A stretch of 64,000 nt of DNA from Streptomyces natalensis ATCC 27448 (GTDB taxonomy: Bacteria; Actinomycetota; Actinomycetes; Streptomycetales; Streptomycetaceae): NCBI RefSeq assembly GCF_000935125.1, contig NZ_JRKI01000003.1, positions 372,001 to 436,000 of the forward strand. The letters are read 5' to 3'. The position numbers and the translations under genes are program-made. The notes beneath the pieces were generated by a model. The model searched no databases and was not told the DNA's origin. It saw nothing but the letters and a program-made list of their open reading frames with translations. Of this stretch, positions 43,786 through 52,246 are shown one piece after another; the stretch's first letter is position 1; each line of letters opens with the position of its first letter.

Positions 43786-44448
43786 TCACCCGCCGCCCAT
43801 TCGGTACCCGGCCCCCGGCACGGTCTCGATCACCGGCGGATCGCCCAGCTTGGCGCGCAGTTTGCTGAGGGTGACCCGGACGGCGTTGGTGCGGTAGCTG
43901 GTCTGCTCCTCCCACACCTCCTCGATCAGGTCGTCGCCGCTGACCACCGCGCCCTCGGCACGTAGCAGCACCTCCAGCACCGCGAACTCCGTGCGGGAGA
44001 GGGGGAGCGGGCGGCCGTCGCGGAGGGCGAGGCGGCGGACGGTGTCGACGCTGACCCCGCCGCGTTCGATGACCGGCGGCGGCGCGGGACGCGTCCGCCG
44101 GCCGAGCGCCAGGACCCGGGCGAGCAGCTCCTCGTACGCGAACGGCTTGGTGAGGTAGTCGTCGGCGCCCGGTCCCAGGCCGTCCACCCGGTCCCGTACG
44201 GTGCCCGACGCCGTCAGCATCAGCACCCGGGTCAGCAGTCCCTGCGCCACCACCCGGCGGCACACGTCGTCGCCGTGCAGGCCGGGCAGATCGCGGTCCA
44301 GGACGAGCACGTCGTAGGCGCCGAACCGCAGCTTTTCCAGGGCCATTCGCCCGCCGTGGGCGACATCGACCGCGATCGCGTCGCGGCGCAGGCCCTCGGC
44401 GATCATTTCCGCGAGGAATTCCTCGTCCTCCACCACCAGCACGCGCAT
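43786..44448 (-). CDS. OmpR-family response regulator (orphan)
   Basis: The 220-residue protein starts MRVLVVEDEEFLAEM (ATG 44448). The receiver has the acidic pair EDEE, phospho-Asp 51 in VLVLDRDLPGL, Thr in MLTASG and Lys in DYLTKPFAYEE. The winged HTH follows (LSRTEFAVLEVLL, TNAVRVTLSKLRAKLG, VPGAGYRMG). No histidine kinase gene is next to it: downstream is the end of the ABC operon and upstream a divergent oxidoreductase gene. The partner kinase is thus elsewhere or missing. Confidence 0.9.
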   Translation of the reverse strand: MRVLVVEDEEFLAEMIAEGLRRDAIAVDVAHGGRMALEKLRFGAYDVLVLDRDLPGLHGDDVCRRVVAQGLLTRVLMLTASGTVRDRVDGLGPGADDYLTKPFAYEELLARVLALGRRTRPAPPPVIERGGVSVDTVRRLALRDGRPLPLSRTEFAVLEVLLRAEGAVVSGDDLIEEVWEEQTSYRTNAVRVTLSKLRAKLGDPPVIETVPGAGYRMGGG

Positions 44449-44795
44449 GGGGTCATGTGTACCCGAGGGACGCCTTTCGCCGGTGTAAGCACCTGCCGTT
44501 GTCTTTCCCTGGGCGTCACCCATGCCTTCGCGGTCTCGGGCGGGCTCCCGTGGGTGGTGCCGCTGTGGGCGGTCGGCGGCGGCTTCGCCCCGACACCGTC
44601 GAACGGGCGCCGGATCCGGTCCATACGAGTTGCTTCGGGAACACCGCCTCTCGTCCTGCCGCGTCCGGCTCACCGGCGTGCTTACGATCCACTCCGGCCC
44701 TCCGGTGGGGGCAGGGTGATCCCCCGGCCGGGGAACGGTGACCTCCGTCGGAGCACGGTGGCCTCCGGTCGGGGAAGGGTGGAAGGGAACGCCGC
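44449..44795. promoter_or_regulatory. Divergent promoter region, response regulator / oxidoreductase
   Basis: 347 bp without a gene. At 44735-44774 a 20-bp unit beginning ACGGTG(A/G)CCTCCG occurs twice in tandem, 22 bp before the oxidoreductase start; its position suits a regulator-binding direct repeat, as OmpR proteins use. No other element is clear. Confidence 0.4.
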
Positions 44796-45737
44796 ATGAG
44801 AGCCGTAGCAGTCAGCGCATTCGGTGAACAGCCTCAGCTCATGGAACTGCCGCAGCCCGAGCCAGGGCCCGGCGAGGTCCTGGTGCGGCTGGCCGCCGCC
44901 GGACTCAACCCGATCGACTGGAAGCTCGCCGACGGCACGTTCGGCAGCTCCGTCCCCGTCGCCTTCCCGCTGGTTCTGGGCTCGGACGGGGCGGGTGAAG
45001 TGCTCGCGGTGGGGACCGGGGTGCGGCGGTTCACCGTCGGGGACGCGGTCTTCGGCCAGTTCCAGCGGCCGGAGCGGGGCGGCGGCTCGTACTGCGAACT
45101 GGCGGTCACCGACGAACAGTCGCTCGCGCAGGCCGCCCGCAGCGTCACCTATGCGACCTCCGCCGCCGTACCGACGGCCGGGATGACGGCGTACAACCTG
45201 GTGGAGGAGACCCGGATCAGCGAGGGCCGACGGGTGCTGATCACCGGCGCCACCGGCGGGGTCGGCACCTTCGTCACCCAAATTGCGGCCGGCCGCGGCG
45301 CGGAGGTGCTCGCCACCGCCCGCCCCGCGATGGCCGAGCTGATGCGGAACCTGGGCGCCTCGGAGACCTTCGACCACACCGCGGGACCGATCGCCGACCA
45401 GGTCCTGGCCGCCTACCCGGACGGCGTCGACGTCCTGATCGACATGGTCAGCGGCCCCGCTGAATTCGTCGAACTGACCCGGACCGTCCGCGATGGCGGT
45501 ACGGCCGTCTCCCTCATCGGCTCCGCCGACGCGGACGTGTTGACCGAACACAACCTGCGCGGCTTCAACTTCGTCAACCGCCCCTCCCCCCAGCTCCTGG
45601 AAATCCTCGCCGGCCAGGTCGACGCGGGCCGCCTCACCGTCCTCGTGGGCCGCGAGGTCTCCCTGGAGGAAGCCCCCGAGGCGCTCGCGGCAAGCCGTAC
45701 GGGGCGGGCCCAGGGCAAGACGGTGCTGGCGATCTGA
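44796..45737 (+). CDS. NAD(P)-dependent quinone oxidoreductase-like enzyme (zinc-free MDR)
   Basis: The 313-residue MDR-family enzyme starts MRAVAVSAFGEQPQL. The catalytic half is GroES-like (LGSDGAGEVLAVGTGV). The Rossmann half has the nucleotide-binding motif VLITGATGGVGTFVTQIA. Zinc ligands of alcohol dehydrogenases are absent, as in QOR/crotonyl-type members. It reduces quinones or enones with NADPH; the real substrate is unknown. The start has GGAAGGG ahead. Confidence 0.88.
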   Translation: MRAVAVSAFGEQPQLMELPQPEPGPGEVLVRLAAAGLNPIDWKLADGTFGSSVPVAFPLVLGSDGAGEVLAVGTGVRRFTVGDAVFGQFQRPERGGGSYCELAVTDEQSLAQAARSVTYATSAAVPTAGMTAYNLVEETRISEGRRVLITGATGGVGTFVTQIAAGRGAEVLATARPAMAELMRNLGASETFDHTAGPIADQVLAAYPDGVDVLIDMVSGPAEFVELTRTVRDGGTAVSLIGSADADVLTEHNLRGFNFVNRPSPQLLEILAGQVDAGRLTVLVGREVSLEEAPEALAASRTGRAQGKTVLAI

Positions 45738-45764
45738 GACCTCCGCGGCCGCACCGCACCACGC

Positions 45765-45986
45765 CTACGCCTCGTCCCCCGGCTCCTCCTCGCGCCAGTG
45801 CTCCAGCATGGGGTCCCGCCGGGCGTCGTACGCCCCGGTCCCGCGGCAGTGCTTGCACTCCCCCGCGCGGTGCACGGTCTCGGCAGCGCCGTGGAACGGA
45901 TCCACGCCGGAGCAGTAGGCCAGCGCCCGGGTCACGTAGCCGGTGCCCTGGCACCACTGGCAGGTCGTGCGGTCACGCTCGTTCAC
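45765..45986 (-). CDS. Small protein with two CxxCxGxG zinc motifs
   Basis: The 73-residue product starts at GTG 45986 behind GGGGGA. It has two DnaJ-type motifs, CQWCQGTG near residue 9 and CKHCRGTG near residue 44, which together can bind one zinc ion. There is no J domain or substrate domain. It may be a small chaperone-like or RNA-binding zinc-ribbon protein. Function is unknown. It is convergent with the oxidoreductase gene. Confidence 0.75.
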   Translation of the reverse strand: MNERDRTTCQWCQGTGYVTRALAYCSGVDPFHGAAETVHRAGECKHCRGTGAYDARRDPMLEHWREEEPGDEA

Positions 45987-46071
45987 CGGGACGGTCCCCC
46001 TACCTGCCTCGCGATCTCGTTGCCAGCAGCCTAGACCGCCGTGGCGGTCGCCGTGGTCCGGCCGCGTGCCG

Positions 46072-47076
46072 CTACGTAGACCTCGGCCGCGTCCCGAATG
46101 CCGCGGACAGCCGGCGTGCCACCCGCACCGCGGGCGGCCCCGCCGCGGCCGTCACCGTGGTCACCAGCGCCGCGCCGATCACCAGCCACACCCCCTGCCG
46201 CAACGAACCGGTGAGCGTGTCCGCGTACGCCGACGCGGCGGCGCGCGGAATCACCGAGGGCAGGCCCTCCAGGGCCCGCGTACGCACCAGCGCGAGCGCC
46301 ACCGCAAGCAGCGCGGCCGTGGCGGCGCAGCCCGTCCCCGCGCAGATCAGGGCCCGTCGGCGGCGGCGCGCCAGCAGAAGTCCGGCCAGCAGGCAGAGGG
46401 CCGCGGCCGACGGGAGCAGGGGCGCGGCGGTGCGGACGGCCCGGTAGGCGAGGCGGGCGCGGGGGACGTCGGGGGAGCGCAGCAGGACGACCTCGGCGCC
46501 CATGCGGGGGATGTGGTGGGCGATGTCGATGCCCAGGCCGTTGCCGGCGAGCTGATGGCGGACGCGGTCGACGATCGGGGTGAGGTCGAGCGTGACCGGG
46601 GCGTCGCCGGAGGCGGTGAGGCTGTCGTCCAGGGCCTGGTGGGCGGTGCGGTGGACGCCGGTCCAGACGGCGGGGAAGGACCGGCCGGTGACGACCTGTC
46701 GGACCTGTTTGCCGACGAACTCCCGCAGACCGCGGGTGAAGCGCTTGAGCAGCGCGGCCCGTTCGGCGCGTGGGATGGCCCGCAGCAGTCCGTCGAGGCG
46801 GATATGGGTCATCACCCCGTTGGTGACGTCGTGGACGATGGCGTCCTGGACCGCACGGTTCGCGGCGAGCGGTGCGACGGTGGCCACGTACCGGTCGGTG
46901 TCGGTCAGCTCGCTGCGCGCCCAGACGGTGGCCAGACTCAGCGGCAGCAGCAGCGTTCCGATGAGCAGCAGCGCACAGGCACCCAGCGCACGGCCGGGCC
47001 GCCGACGGGGCGGTTCGGGCAGCCGCGCCGCCTCCGTCACCCGGCCGCGGAGGCGTACGGGTGCGCTCGCTGACAT
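46072..47076 (-). CDS. Integral membrane protein, function unknown
   Basis: The 334-residue product starts at ATG 47076 behind AAGGAG. It has a first helix at about 27-50 (LGACALLLIGTLLLPLSLATVWA) and three or so helices in the last 130 residues, with a large outer domain of about 160 residues between. The outer part contains TDTDRYVATVAPLAANRAVQDAI and QVRQVVTGRSFPAVW. This plan (a short head, an outer loop with 'DRYVATVAPL', and C-terminal helices) is common among actinobacterial unknown membrane proteins. I do not know its role. Confidence 0.72.
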   Translation of the reverse strand: MSASAPVRLRGRVTEAARLPEPPRRRPGRALGACALLLIGTLLLPLSLATVWARSELTDTDRYVATVAPLAANRAVQDAIVHDVTNGVMTHIRLDGLLRAIPRAERAALLKRFTRGLREFVGKQVRQVVTGRSFPAVWTGVHRTAHQALDDSLTASGDAPVTLDLTPIVDRVRHQLAGNGLGIDIAHHIPRMGAEVVLLRSPDVPRARLAYRAVRTAAPLLPSAAALCLLAGLLLARRRRRALICAGTGCAATAALLAVALALVRTRALEGLPSVIPRAAASAYADTLTGSLRQGVWLVIGAALVTTVTAAAGPPAVRVARRLSAAFGTRPRST

Positions 47077-47247
47077 CGCGTCCGCTCCTTCCGGAGGGAG
47101 GGGTGGCCAGATGGTCGGGTGTTCAGCGAAAACCGGACCAACGGCGGACGCGAGCCGAGGCGGTGCCAATGGGTGAGCGGGTACGCCGTAGGCGGAGCGG
47201 ACAGCGGCCCCGTCGGCACAGCGGGACGCCGAGCGGCGTACGCGGGG

Positions 47248-48288
47248 TCAGTGCCGGTGCGGCCCCGGCCGGTGGACCGGGCCGTGGGTGTCCTCACAGT
47301 GGTCGGCCGTGGGGGACTCGGCGGCGGGGCGCGGGCCGAGGGTGAGGACGTCCGGGGCGGTGGACTCCTCGCCCAGATGGTCGACCTGGAGGGTGGCGTG
47401 GGTGATGCCGTACTGGGTGCTGAGCAGTTCCTGGAGGCGGCGGCGGACCTTGTGGCAGTCTCCGCCGGCGGCCACCAGGATGTGGGCGGAGAGGGCCGGC
47501 TGGCCGGAGGTGATCTGCCAGATGTGCAGATCGTGGATCTCGACGACCTGGTCCTCGGCCACCAGATGGTCGCCCAGCGCGTCCGGGTCGACGCCGGCGG
47601 GGGCGGCCTCCATGAAGATCCGGCCGGACTCGCGGACCAGGCCCGTACCGGCCTTCAGCATCAGCGCGACGACGACGAGGGAGGCGATGGCGTCGGCTCG
47701 CTGGAAGCCGGTGGTCAGGACGATCAGACCGGAGACGGCGGTCGCGACGAAGCCGAACAGGTCGGTGAGGATGTGCTGGTAGGCGCCCTCGACATTGAGG
47801 CTGGAGCGGTTGGCCCGGGACAGGAGCCAGGTGCAGACGAGGTTGACGACGATGCCGGAGAGGGCCGTGACGAACACGAGCCCGCCGGTCACCTCGGGCG
47901 GCGCGATCAGCCGCTGGACGGCCTCGTAGCCGAGCCAGACCGAAAGGAGCAGCAGGGTGATGCCGTTGGCCTGGGCGGAGAGGATTTCCGCGCGCTTGAG
48001 GCCGTAGGTGTAGCCGCCGCGGGCGGGGCGGGCGGCCAGCCGCATGGCGATCAGGGCCAGGATGATGGACACCGCGTCGGTGAGCATATGGGCGGCGTCG
48101 GAGATCAGGGCCAGCGACTGGGCCAGTACGCCGATGGCGACCTCGACCGCCATGTACGCGGTGAGCAGCACCAGCGCGGCGCGCAGCCAGCGGCGGTCGG
48201 CGTCCGGGGAGACACCGTGCGAGTGGCCGTGGGAGTGGCCGCCGGCGTGCTGGTGGCCACTCCCGTGGCGGTGGGCGTGCTCGGTCAT
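47248..48288 (-). CDS. Cation diffusion facilitator (zinc/cobalt exporter)
   Basis: The 346-residue CDF protein starts at ATG 48288 behind AAGGAG. The N terminus is His-rich (HAHRHGSGHQHAGGHSHGHSHG), a metal-collecting arm. Six helices follow, with transport-site residues in LISDAAHMLTD and the matching HILTDLFGFVAT (HxxxD / DxxxD pattern). The cytoplasmic C-terminal domain holds EIHDLHIWQITSGQPALSAH. It exports Zn(II), perhaps Co or Cd, against protons. Confidence 0.92.
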   Translation of the reverse strand: MTEHAHRHGSGHQHAGGHSHGHSHGVSPDADRRWLRAALVLLTAYMAVEVAIGVLAQSLALISDAAHMLTDAVSIILALIAMRLAARPARGGYTYGLKRAEILSAQANGITLLLLSVWLGYEAVQRLIAPPEVTGGLVFVTALSGIVVNLVCTWLLSRANRSSLNVEGAYQHILTDLFGFVATAVSGLIVLTTGFQRADAIASLVVVALMLKAGTGLVRESGRIFMEAAPAGVDPDALGDHLVAEDQVVEIHDLHIWQITSGQPALSAHILVAAGGDCHKVRRRLQELLSTQYGITHATLQVDHLGEESTAPDVLTLGPRPAAESPTADHCEDTHGPVHRPGPHRH

Positions 48289-48600
48289 GGGCGCGCTCCT
48301 TCCTGGGGCGTCGCAGCGAAGCAAACCGCACTTCGGCGGGAGATCCAAAGCCTGCACCGGTGACCGTTGTCATTACCGTCAAACGGCGTATCGTGCCTGG
48401 TCAGAGCGGTGCGGGCAGGAAGGGGCGCGGGGCGGGCCGGATGTGGGTCAACGGGCCGGGGCGGGCCCGGGTTCCGTCCGATGCCGCGTGATCTTGCGGG
48501 GCCGCGCCTCTTGATAACGGCACAGCACAGAGACGATCTTGGACGTACGGAGGGCCCGCGATGCCGCGGGCCGGGTCCCGTACGCCTACCGAGGAGAGCC
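48289..48600. promoter_or_regulatory. Divergent region, CDF exporter / P450
   Basis: 312 bp without a gene. At 48364-48386 CCGTT and AACGG form an inverted repeat in a locally A/T-richer patch; this could bind a metal-sensing regulator of the CDF gene. At 48553-48572 a GGCCCGC/GCGGGCC hairpin lies in the expected leader of the P450 gene. GAGGAG at 48591 is the P450 ribosome site. Confidence 0.4.
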
Positions 48601-49818
48601 GTGCCCGTGAACCGAGAAGCGCCGGACATCCTGTCGCCGGAATTCGCCGCGGATCCGTATGCCGCCTATCGCGTGCTGCGGGACGACTTCCCGCTGCTGC
48701 ACCACGAGGCCACCCAGAGCTATGTCCTCTCCCGGTACGAGGACGTCGAACGGGCCTTCAAGGACCCGGTGTTCACCACGGACAACTACGACTGGCAGCT
48801 GGAGCCGGTGCACGGCCGCACCATTCTCCAGATGAGTGGGCGCGAGCACGCCGTGCGCCGGGCGCTGGTCGCACCGGCGTTCCGCGGCAGCACTTTTGAG
48901 CAGCAGTTCCTGCCGGTCATCGAGCGCAACGCCCGGCAGCTGATCGACGGGTTCCGCGCATCGGGCGGCGCGGATCTGGTGGCGCAGTTCGCGACGCGCT
49001 TCCCCGTCGACGTCATCGTCGACATGCTGGGTCTGGACCGGGCCGATCACGAGCGCTTTCACCGCTGGTACACGGCGATCATCGGCTTCCTCGGCAACCT
49101 CGCCCAGGACCCGGACGTGGCCGCGGCGGGACTGCGAACGCGCGAGGAGTTCGCCGCGTATCTGCTCCCGGTCATCCGGGAACGCCGGGACAACCTCGGC
49201 GACGATCTGCTCTCCACGCTCTGTGCCGCGGAGATCGATGGGACGCGGATGAGCGATGAGGACATCAAGGCGTTCTGCAGCCTGCTGCTGACGGCCGGCG
49301 GGGAGACCACCGACAAGGCGATATCCAGCCTGGTGCACAACCTGCTGCGGCATCCCGAACAGCTGGCCGCGGTGCGCGCGGACCACTCGCTGATCGCGCC
49401 CGCGTTCGCGGAGACGCTGCGCTACACCCCGCCGGTGCACATGATCATGCGGCAGGCCGCGGAGGACGTCGTCATCGGCGGCGGCAAGGTGCCCGCGGGA
49501 TCGACGGTGACCTGTCTGATCGGTGCGGCCGGGCGGGACGAGCGGCGTTATGCCGAACCGGACACCTTCGACATCCGCCGCAGCGATCTGTCGGCCGATA
49601 CGGCCTTCTCGGCGGCCGCCGACCATCTCTCGTTCGCTCTCGGCCGGCATTTCTGCGTCGGCGCGCTGCTGGCGAAGGCGGAGGTCGAGGTCGGCGTGGC
49701 CCAGCTGCTGGAGGCGATGCCGGACATGGCGCTGGCGCCGGGGGCGGAGCCTCGGGAGCGGGGGATGTTCACGCGGGGGCTGGATGCGCTGCCGGTCGAG
49801 TTCACCCCGGCCGGGTAG
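48601..49818 (+). CDS. Cytochrome P450 (canonical, CYP154-like)
   Basis: The 405-residue enzyme starts at GTG 48601; a second GTG two codons on is possible. It has the I-helix oxygen-binding motif LLLTAGGETTDK, the K-helix ExxR as AETLRYTPP, and the heme loop FALGRHFCVG with the thiolate Cys. It is soluble and needs ferredoxin and reductase from elsewhere. It lies tail to tail with the conservon P450. Some conservons carry a CYP154 member next to CYP157, and this pair fits; the subfamily call is by context. Confidence 0.9.
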   Translation: MPVNREAPDILSPEFAADPYAAYRVLRDDFPLLHHEATQSYVLSRYEDVERAFKDPVFTTDNYDWQLEPVHGRTILQMSGREHAVRRALVAPAFRGSTFEQQFLPVIERNARQLIDGFRASGGADLVAQFATRFPVDVIVDMLGLDRADHERFHRWYTAIIGFLGNLAQDPDVAAAGLRTREEFAAYLLPVIRERRDNLGDDLLSTLCAAEIDGTRMSDEDIKAFCSLLLTAGGETTDKAISSLVHNLLRHPEQLAAVRADHSLIAPAFAETLRYTPPVHMIMRQAAEDVVIGGGKVPAGSTVTCLIGAAGRDERRYAEPDTFDIRRSDLSADTAFSAAADHLSFALGRHFCVGALLAKAEVEVGVAQLLEAMPDMALAPGAEPRERGMFTRGLDALPVEFTPAG

Positions 49819-49835
49819 CAGCGGGCGGGCCCGAT

Positions 49836-49849
49836 GTTTCACGTGAAAC
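49836..49849. other. parS: parS site 11
   Basis: Exact GTTTCACGTGAAAC inside a 26-bp perfect palindrome (49830-49855), 18 bp after the P450 stop. Confidence 0.9.
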
Positions 49850-49877
49850 ATCGGGAGGAGTAGGGGAGTTGGGCGAT

Positions 49878-49891
49878 GTTTCACGTGAAAC
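49878..49891. other. parS: parS site 12
   Basis: Exact GTTTCACGTGAAAC inside a 28-bp perfect palindrome (49871-49898), 42 bp from site 11 and 16 bp before the end of the convergent CYP157-like gene. Confidence 0.9.
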
Positions 49892-49906
49892 ATCGCCCCG
49901 CGCGGA

Positions 49907-51214
49907 TCAGCCGTATACCGAACCCGGCGCGCCCATCGCCGGAATCGGCGTGTACGCGGGGGTGAACTCGACCGGCAGGCCGACCAGACCGCGCATCCAC
50001 ACCGACGGATGCCACGCCAGCTCCCCGGCCGGGACTGCCAGCACCACATCCGGCAGCCGGTCGAGCAGCACCTCCACCGCCGCTTTGGCGATCACCTCGG
50101 CGATTTCCGGGGCGGGGTAGGGGCAGGCGTGTTCGCCGTGGCTGAAGGACATATGGGCCTGGTTGCCGTCGGAGCCCGCCTCCTCGAAGTCCGGCTGGAC
50201 CTGGGGGTCGGTGTTCGCGGCGGCCAGCCCCAGGATCAGCAGATCTCCCGTACGGATCCGGCGGCCGCCGAGCTGGGTGTCGCGCACCGCCCAGCGGCCG
50301 ATGAAGTTCTGCGTGGGGGTGTCGTGCCAGAGCACCTCGTTGAGGGCCTGGCCGACGCTGCGCCGTCCGCCCGAGAGGCTGACCGCGAAGCGGTCGTCGG
50401 TGAGCATCAGCCGCAGCGTGTTGCCGATCCAGTTGGCGGTCGGCTGCTGGGCGGCGGCCATCAGCACCAGCAGGTCCATGACGACCTCCTCCTGGGCCAG
50501 GCCCGCCCGATGGGCCAGCAACCGGGAGGGCACATCGGCGCCGGGCCGCGCCCGCTTGGCCTTGACCAGCCGCTGCAACCGCGCCGCCACTCGCTGGTGC
50601 GCCGCGATCGCGCCCTCGTCCTCGTTGAGCGAGGCGGCGATATCGGCGGAGAGTTCCGGTACCTCGGTGTGCGGGAAGCCGAACAGTTCGGCGATGACCA
50701 GCAGCGGCAGCCGGGCCGCGTAATGGACCATCAGGTCCGCCTCGCCGGATCCGGCGAACTCATCGATCAGGCCGTCCGCCAGCCGCTCGCAGATCTGCCG
50801 CAGCTCGAACTGGTCGATGGCGGTGAGCGCCTCGCTGATCGCCCCCGCCCGGCGGCGGTGCTCTTGACCCTCGGCGAACATCACCGACGGCTGATGCCCG
50901 ACGAACGGCATCAGCGGCCAGCCCTCGGGGATGTTGGCCCAGGCGTGCCAGCGCCGCGAATCCCGCGCGAACAGCTCGGGATTGCTGGTGACCTGGTGCA
51001 GTTCGCGGTAGCCCAGGACGAACCAGCCGGGGACGTCCCCGTCCAGCAGGATCGGCGCGACGGGCCCGTGCTGCGCCCGCATCTCGCGGTAGAGCCGGGC
51101 CGGGTCGTCGCTGAGGCCGGCGCCGTAGAGCCGTACGGCGTCCGTCGCGTCCTTGCCCGAGTGGCCGGCCCCGATGGGGCAGCCGCCGGTCCGGGGGTGC
51201 TGCTGCTCGGTCAC
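49907..51214 (-). CDS. Conservon cytochrome P450 of CYP157 type, lacking ExxR
   Basis: The 435-residue protein starts at GTG 51214, overlapping the GTPase stop by 4 bp. The heme loop is intact (MSFSHGEHACPYPAPE). In the K helix the usual ExxR is replaced: the segment reads LNEVLWHDTPTQN, with Trp where Arg is expected. This loss is a known trait of the CYP157 family, found in conservons. The I helix is also odd (LLVLMAAAQQPTANWIG lacks the acid-Thr pair). Oxygenase activity is therefore uncertain; a sensing role within the conservon is possible. The C-terminal stretch ends WHPSVWMRGLVGLPVEFTP. Confidence 0.9.
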   Translation of the reverse strand: MTEQQHPRTGGCPIGAGHSGKDATDAVRLYGAGLSDDPARLYREMRAQHGPVAPILLDGDVPGWFVLGYRELHQVTSNPELFARDSRRWHAWANIPEGWPLMPFVGHQPSVMFAEGQEHRRRAGAISEALTAIDQFELRQICERLADGLIDEFAGSGEADLMVHYAARLPLLVIAELFGFPHTEVPELSADIAASLNEDEGAIAAHQRVAARLQRLVKAKRARPGADVPSRLLAHRAGLAQEEVVMDLLVLMAAAQQPTANWIGNTLRLMLTDDRFAVSLSGGRRSVGQALNEVLWHDTPTQNFIGRWAVRDTQLGGRRIRTGDLLILGLAAANTDPQVQPDFEEAGSDGNQAHMSFSHGEHACPYPAPEIAEVIAKAAVEVLLDRLPDVVLAVPAGELAWHPSVWMRGLVGLPVEFTPAYTPIPAMGAPGSVYG

Positions 51215-51909
51215 GATGCGCGCTCCGCGGTCTCCGGGACGGATACGGACTCCTGCCCGGGCACGGACTGCCGGCCGGACGACGACGCCTGCACGGACAG
51301 GGCGTAGAGATGGTCGACCAGGGCGATCAGCACCGCCTTGCTGGACTCCCGGTCGCGCGCATCGCAGGAGATCAACGGCACGTCCGGGGAGAGATCGAGC
51401 GCCTCGCGGATCTGTTCCAGGGTGTGCCGTTCGCCGCCGAAGTCGTTGTGCGCGACGATGAACGGCATCCCGTGTGCCTCGAGCCGGTCGATGGCGTACC
51501 AGGAGTCGTCCAGCCGCCGGGTGTCGACCAGGACCACGGCGCCCAGCGTTCCGGAGAACAGGCGGTCCCACAGGAACCAGAAGCGTTCCTGGCCGGGCGC
51601 GCCGAACAGATACAGCACCGCGCTGTCGTTGATGCTGATCCGGCCGAAGTCGAAGGCGACGGTGGTGGTGGTCTTGCCCTCGACACCGGTGGGGTCGTCG
51701 ACGCCGAGGCCCGCCCGCGTCATGGTCTCTTCGGTGTTCAGCGGCCGGATCTCGCTCACCGAGCGGACCATGGTGGTCTTTCCGACGCCGAACCCGCCGA
51801 CGATGACGATCTTCAGGCCGTTGTCGGCGGTGGCACTCAGCGGAATGCGGTCGGCGTCGGTGCCGGCCGCTACGGCCGTGTCCGCGTGCTCAGAGGCGGT
51901 GGAGTGCAT
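51211..51909 (-). CDS. cvnD: Conservon small GTPase (CvnD)
   Basis: The 232-residue protein has a P-loop GGFGVGKTTMV (about residues 38-48), a switch region VEGKTTTTVAFDFGR, G3 as LFGAPGQERF, and the G4-like HNDFGG instead of NKxD. It is the small Rab/MglA-like G protein of the cvn system, thought to bind the roadblock and sensor-like proteins at the membrane. The gene overlaps the DUF742 gene by 20 bp at its start and the P450 gene by 4 bp at its end, so all are co-translated. Confidence 0.93.
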   Translation of the reverse strand: MHSTASEHADTAVAAGTDADRIPLSATADNGLKIVIVGGFGVGKTTMVRSVSEIRPLNTEETMTRAGLGVDDPTGVEGKTTTTVAFDFGRISINDSAVLYLFGAPGQERFWFLWDRLFSGTLGAVVLVDTRRLDDSWYAIDRLEAHGMPFIVAHNDFGGERHTLEQIREALDLSPDVPLISCDARDRESSKAVLIALVDHLYALSVQASSSGRQSVPGQESVSVPETAERAS

Positions 51910-52246
51910 CGAGCACCTCCTTCAGCAGGTCGGCGGCGGGGAGTTGGGCGGTGTCGGGGGTGCGCGGATGGCGTGCGGTGACCTGGCCGAGGTCGAGCAG
52001 GTCGCACAGCAGGATCCGGACCACGCTGACCGGCATCCGCAGCTCCGCCGAGACCTCCACGACGGCCATCGGACGACGGCACATGGCCAGGATCCGGGCA
52101 TGCTCGGACTGCATGCCCGGTGTCGGATCGCATTCGCTGACGATGAGGGTCACCAGGTCGAGCGTCCGGTCGTCGGCGGACCGGCTGCGGCCGCCGGTCA
52201 CGGTGTAGAGCCGGTCCGGATCGTCATCAGGACCGAGCCGTTTCAT
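51890..52246 (-). CDS. cvnC: Conservon DUF742 protein (CvnC)
   Basis: The 118-residue protein matches DUF742: DRLYTVTGGRSRS near the start and SVVRILLCDLLDLGQVTARHP near the end, with a winged-helix-like middle (RRPMAVVEVSAELRMPVSV). Its molecular role is unknown; it may link the other conservon parts. It overlaps its upstream neighbour by 4 bp and its downstream neighbour by 20 bp. Confidence 0.93.
   Translation of the reverse strand: MKRLGPDDDPDRLYTVTGGRSRSADDRTLDLVTLIVSECDPTPGMQSEHARILAMCRRPMAVVEVSAELRMPVSVVRILLCDLLDLGQVTARHPRTPDTAQLPAADLLKEVLDALHRL

Noticed and set aside
48361..48386. Zur box in front of the CDF exporter
   Set aside because: The A/T-rich patch has a short inverted repeat but does not fit the Streptomyces Zur consensus; zinc exporters are also usually not under Zur.
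51215..51571. N-terminal extension of the CYP157-type P450
   Set aside because: The longer frame runs through the GTPase gene with Arg/Gly-rich shadow composition; the GTG at 51214 with a 4-bp overlap is the real start.
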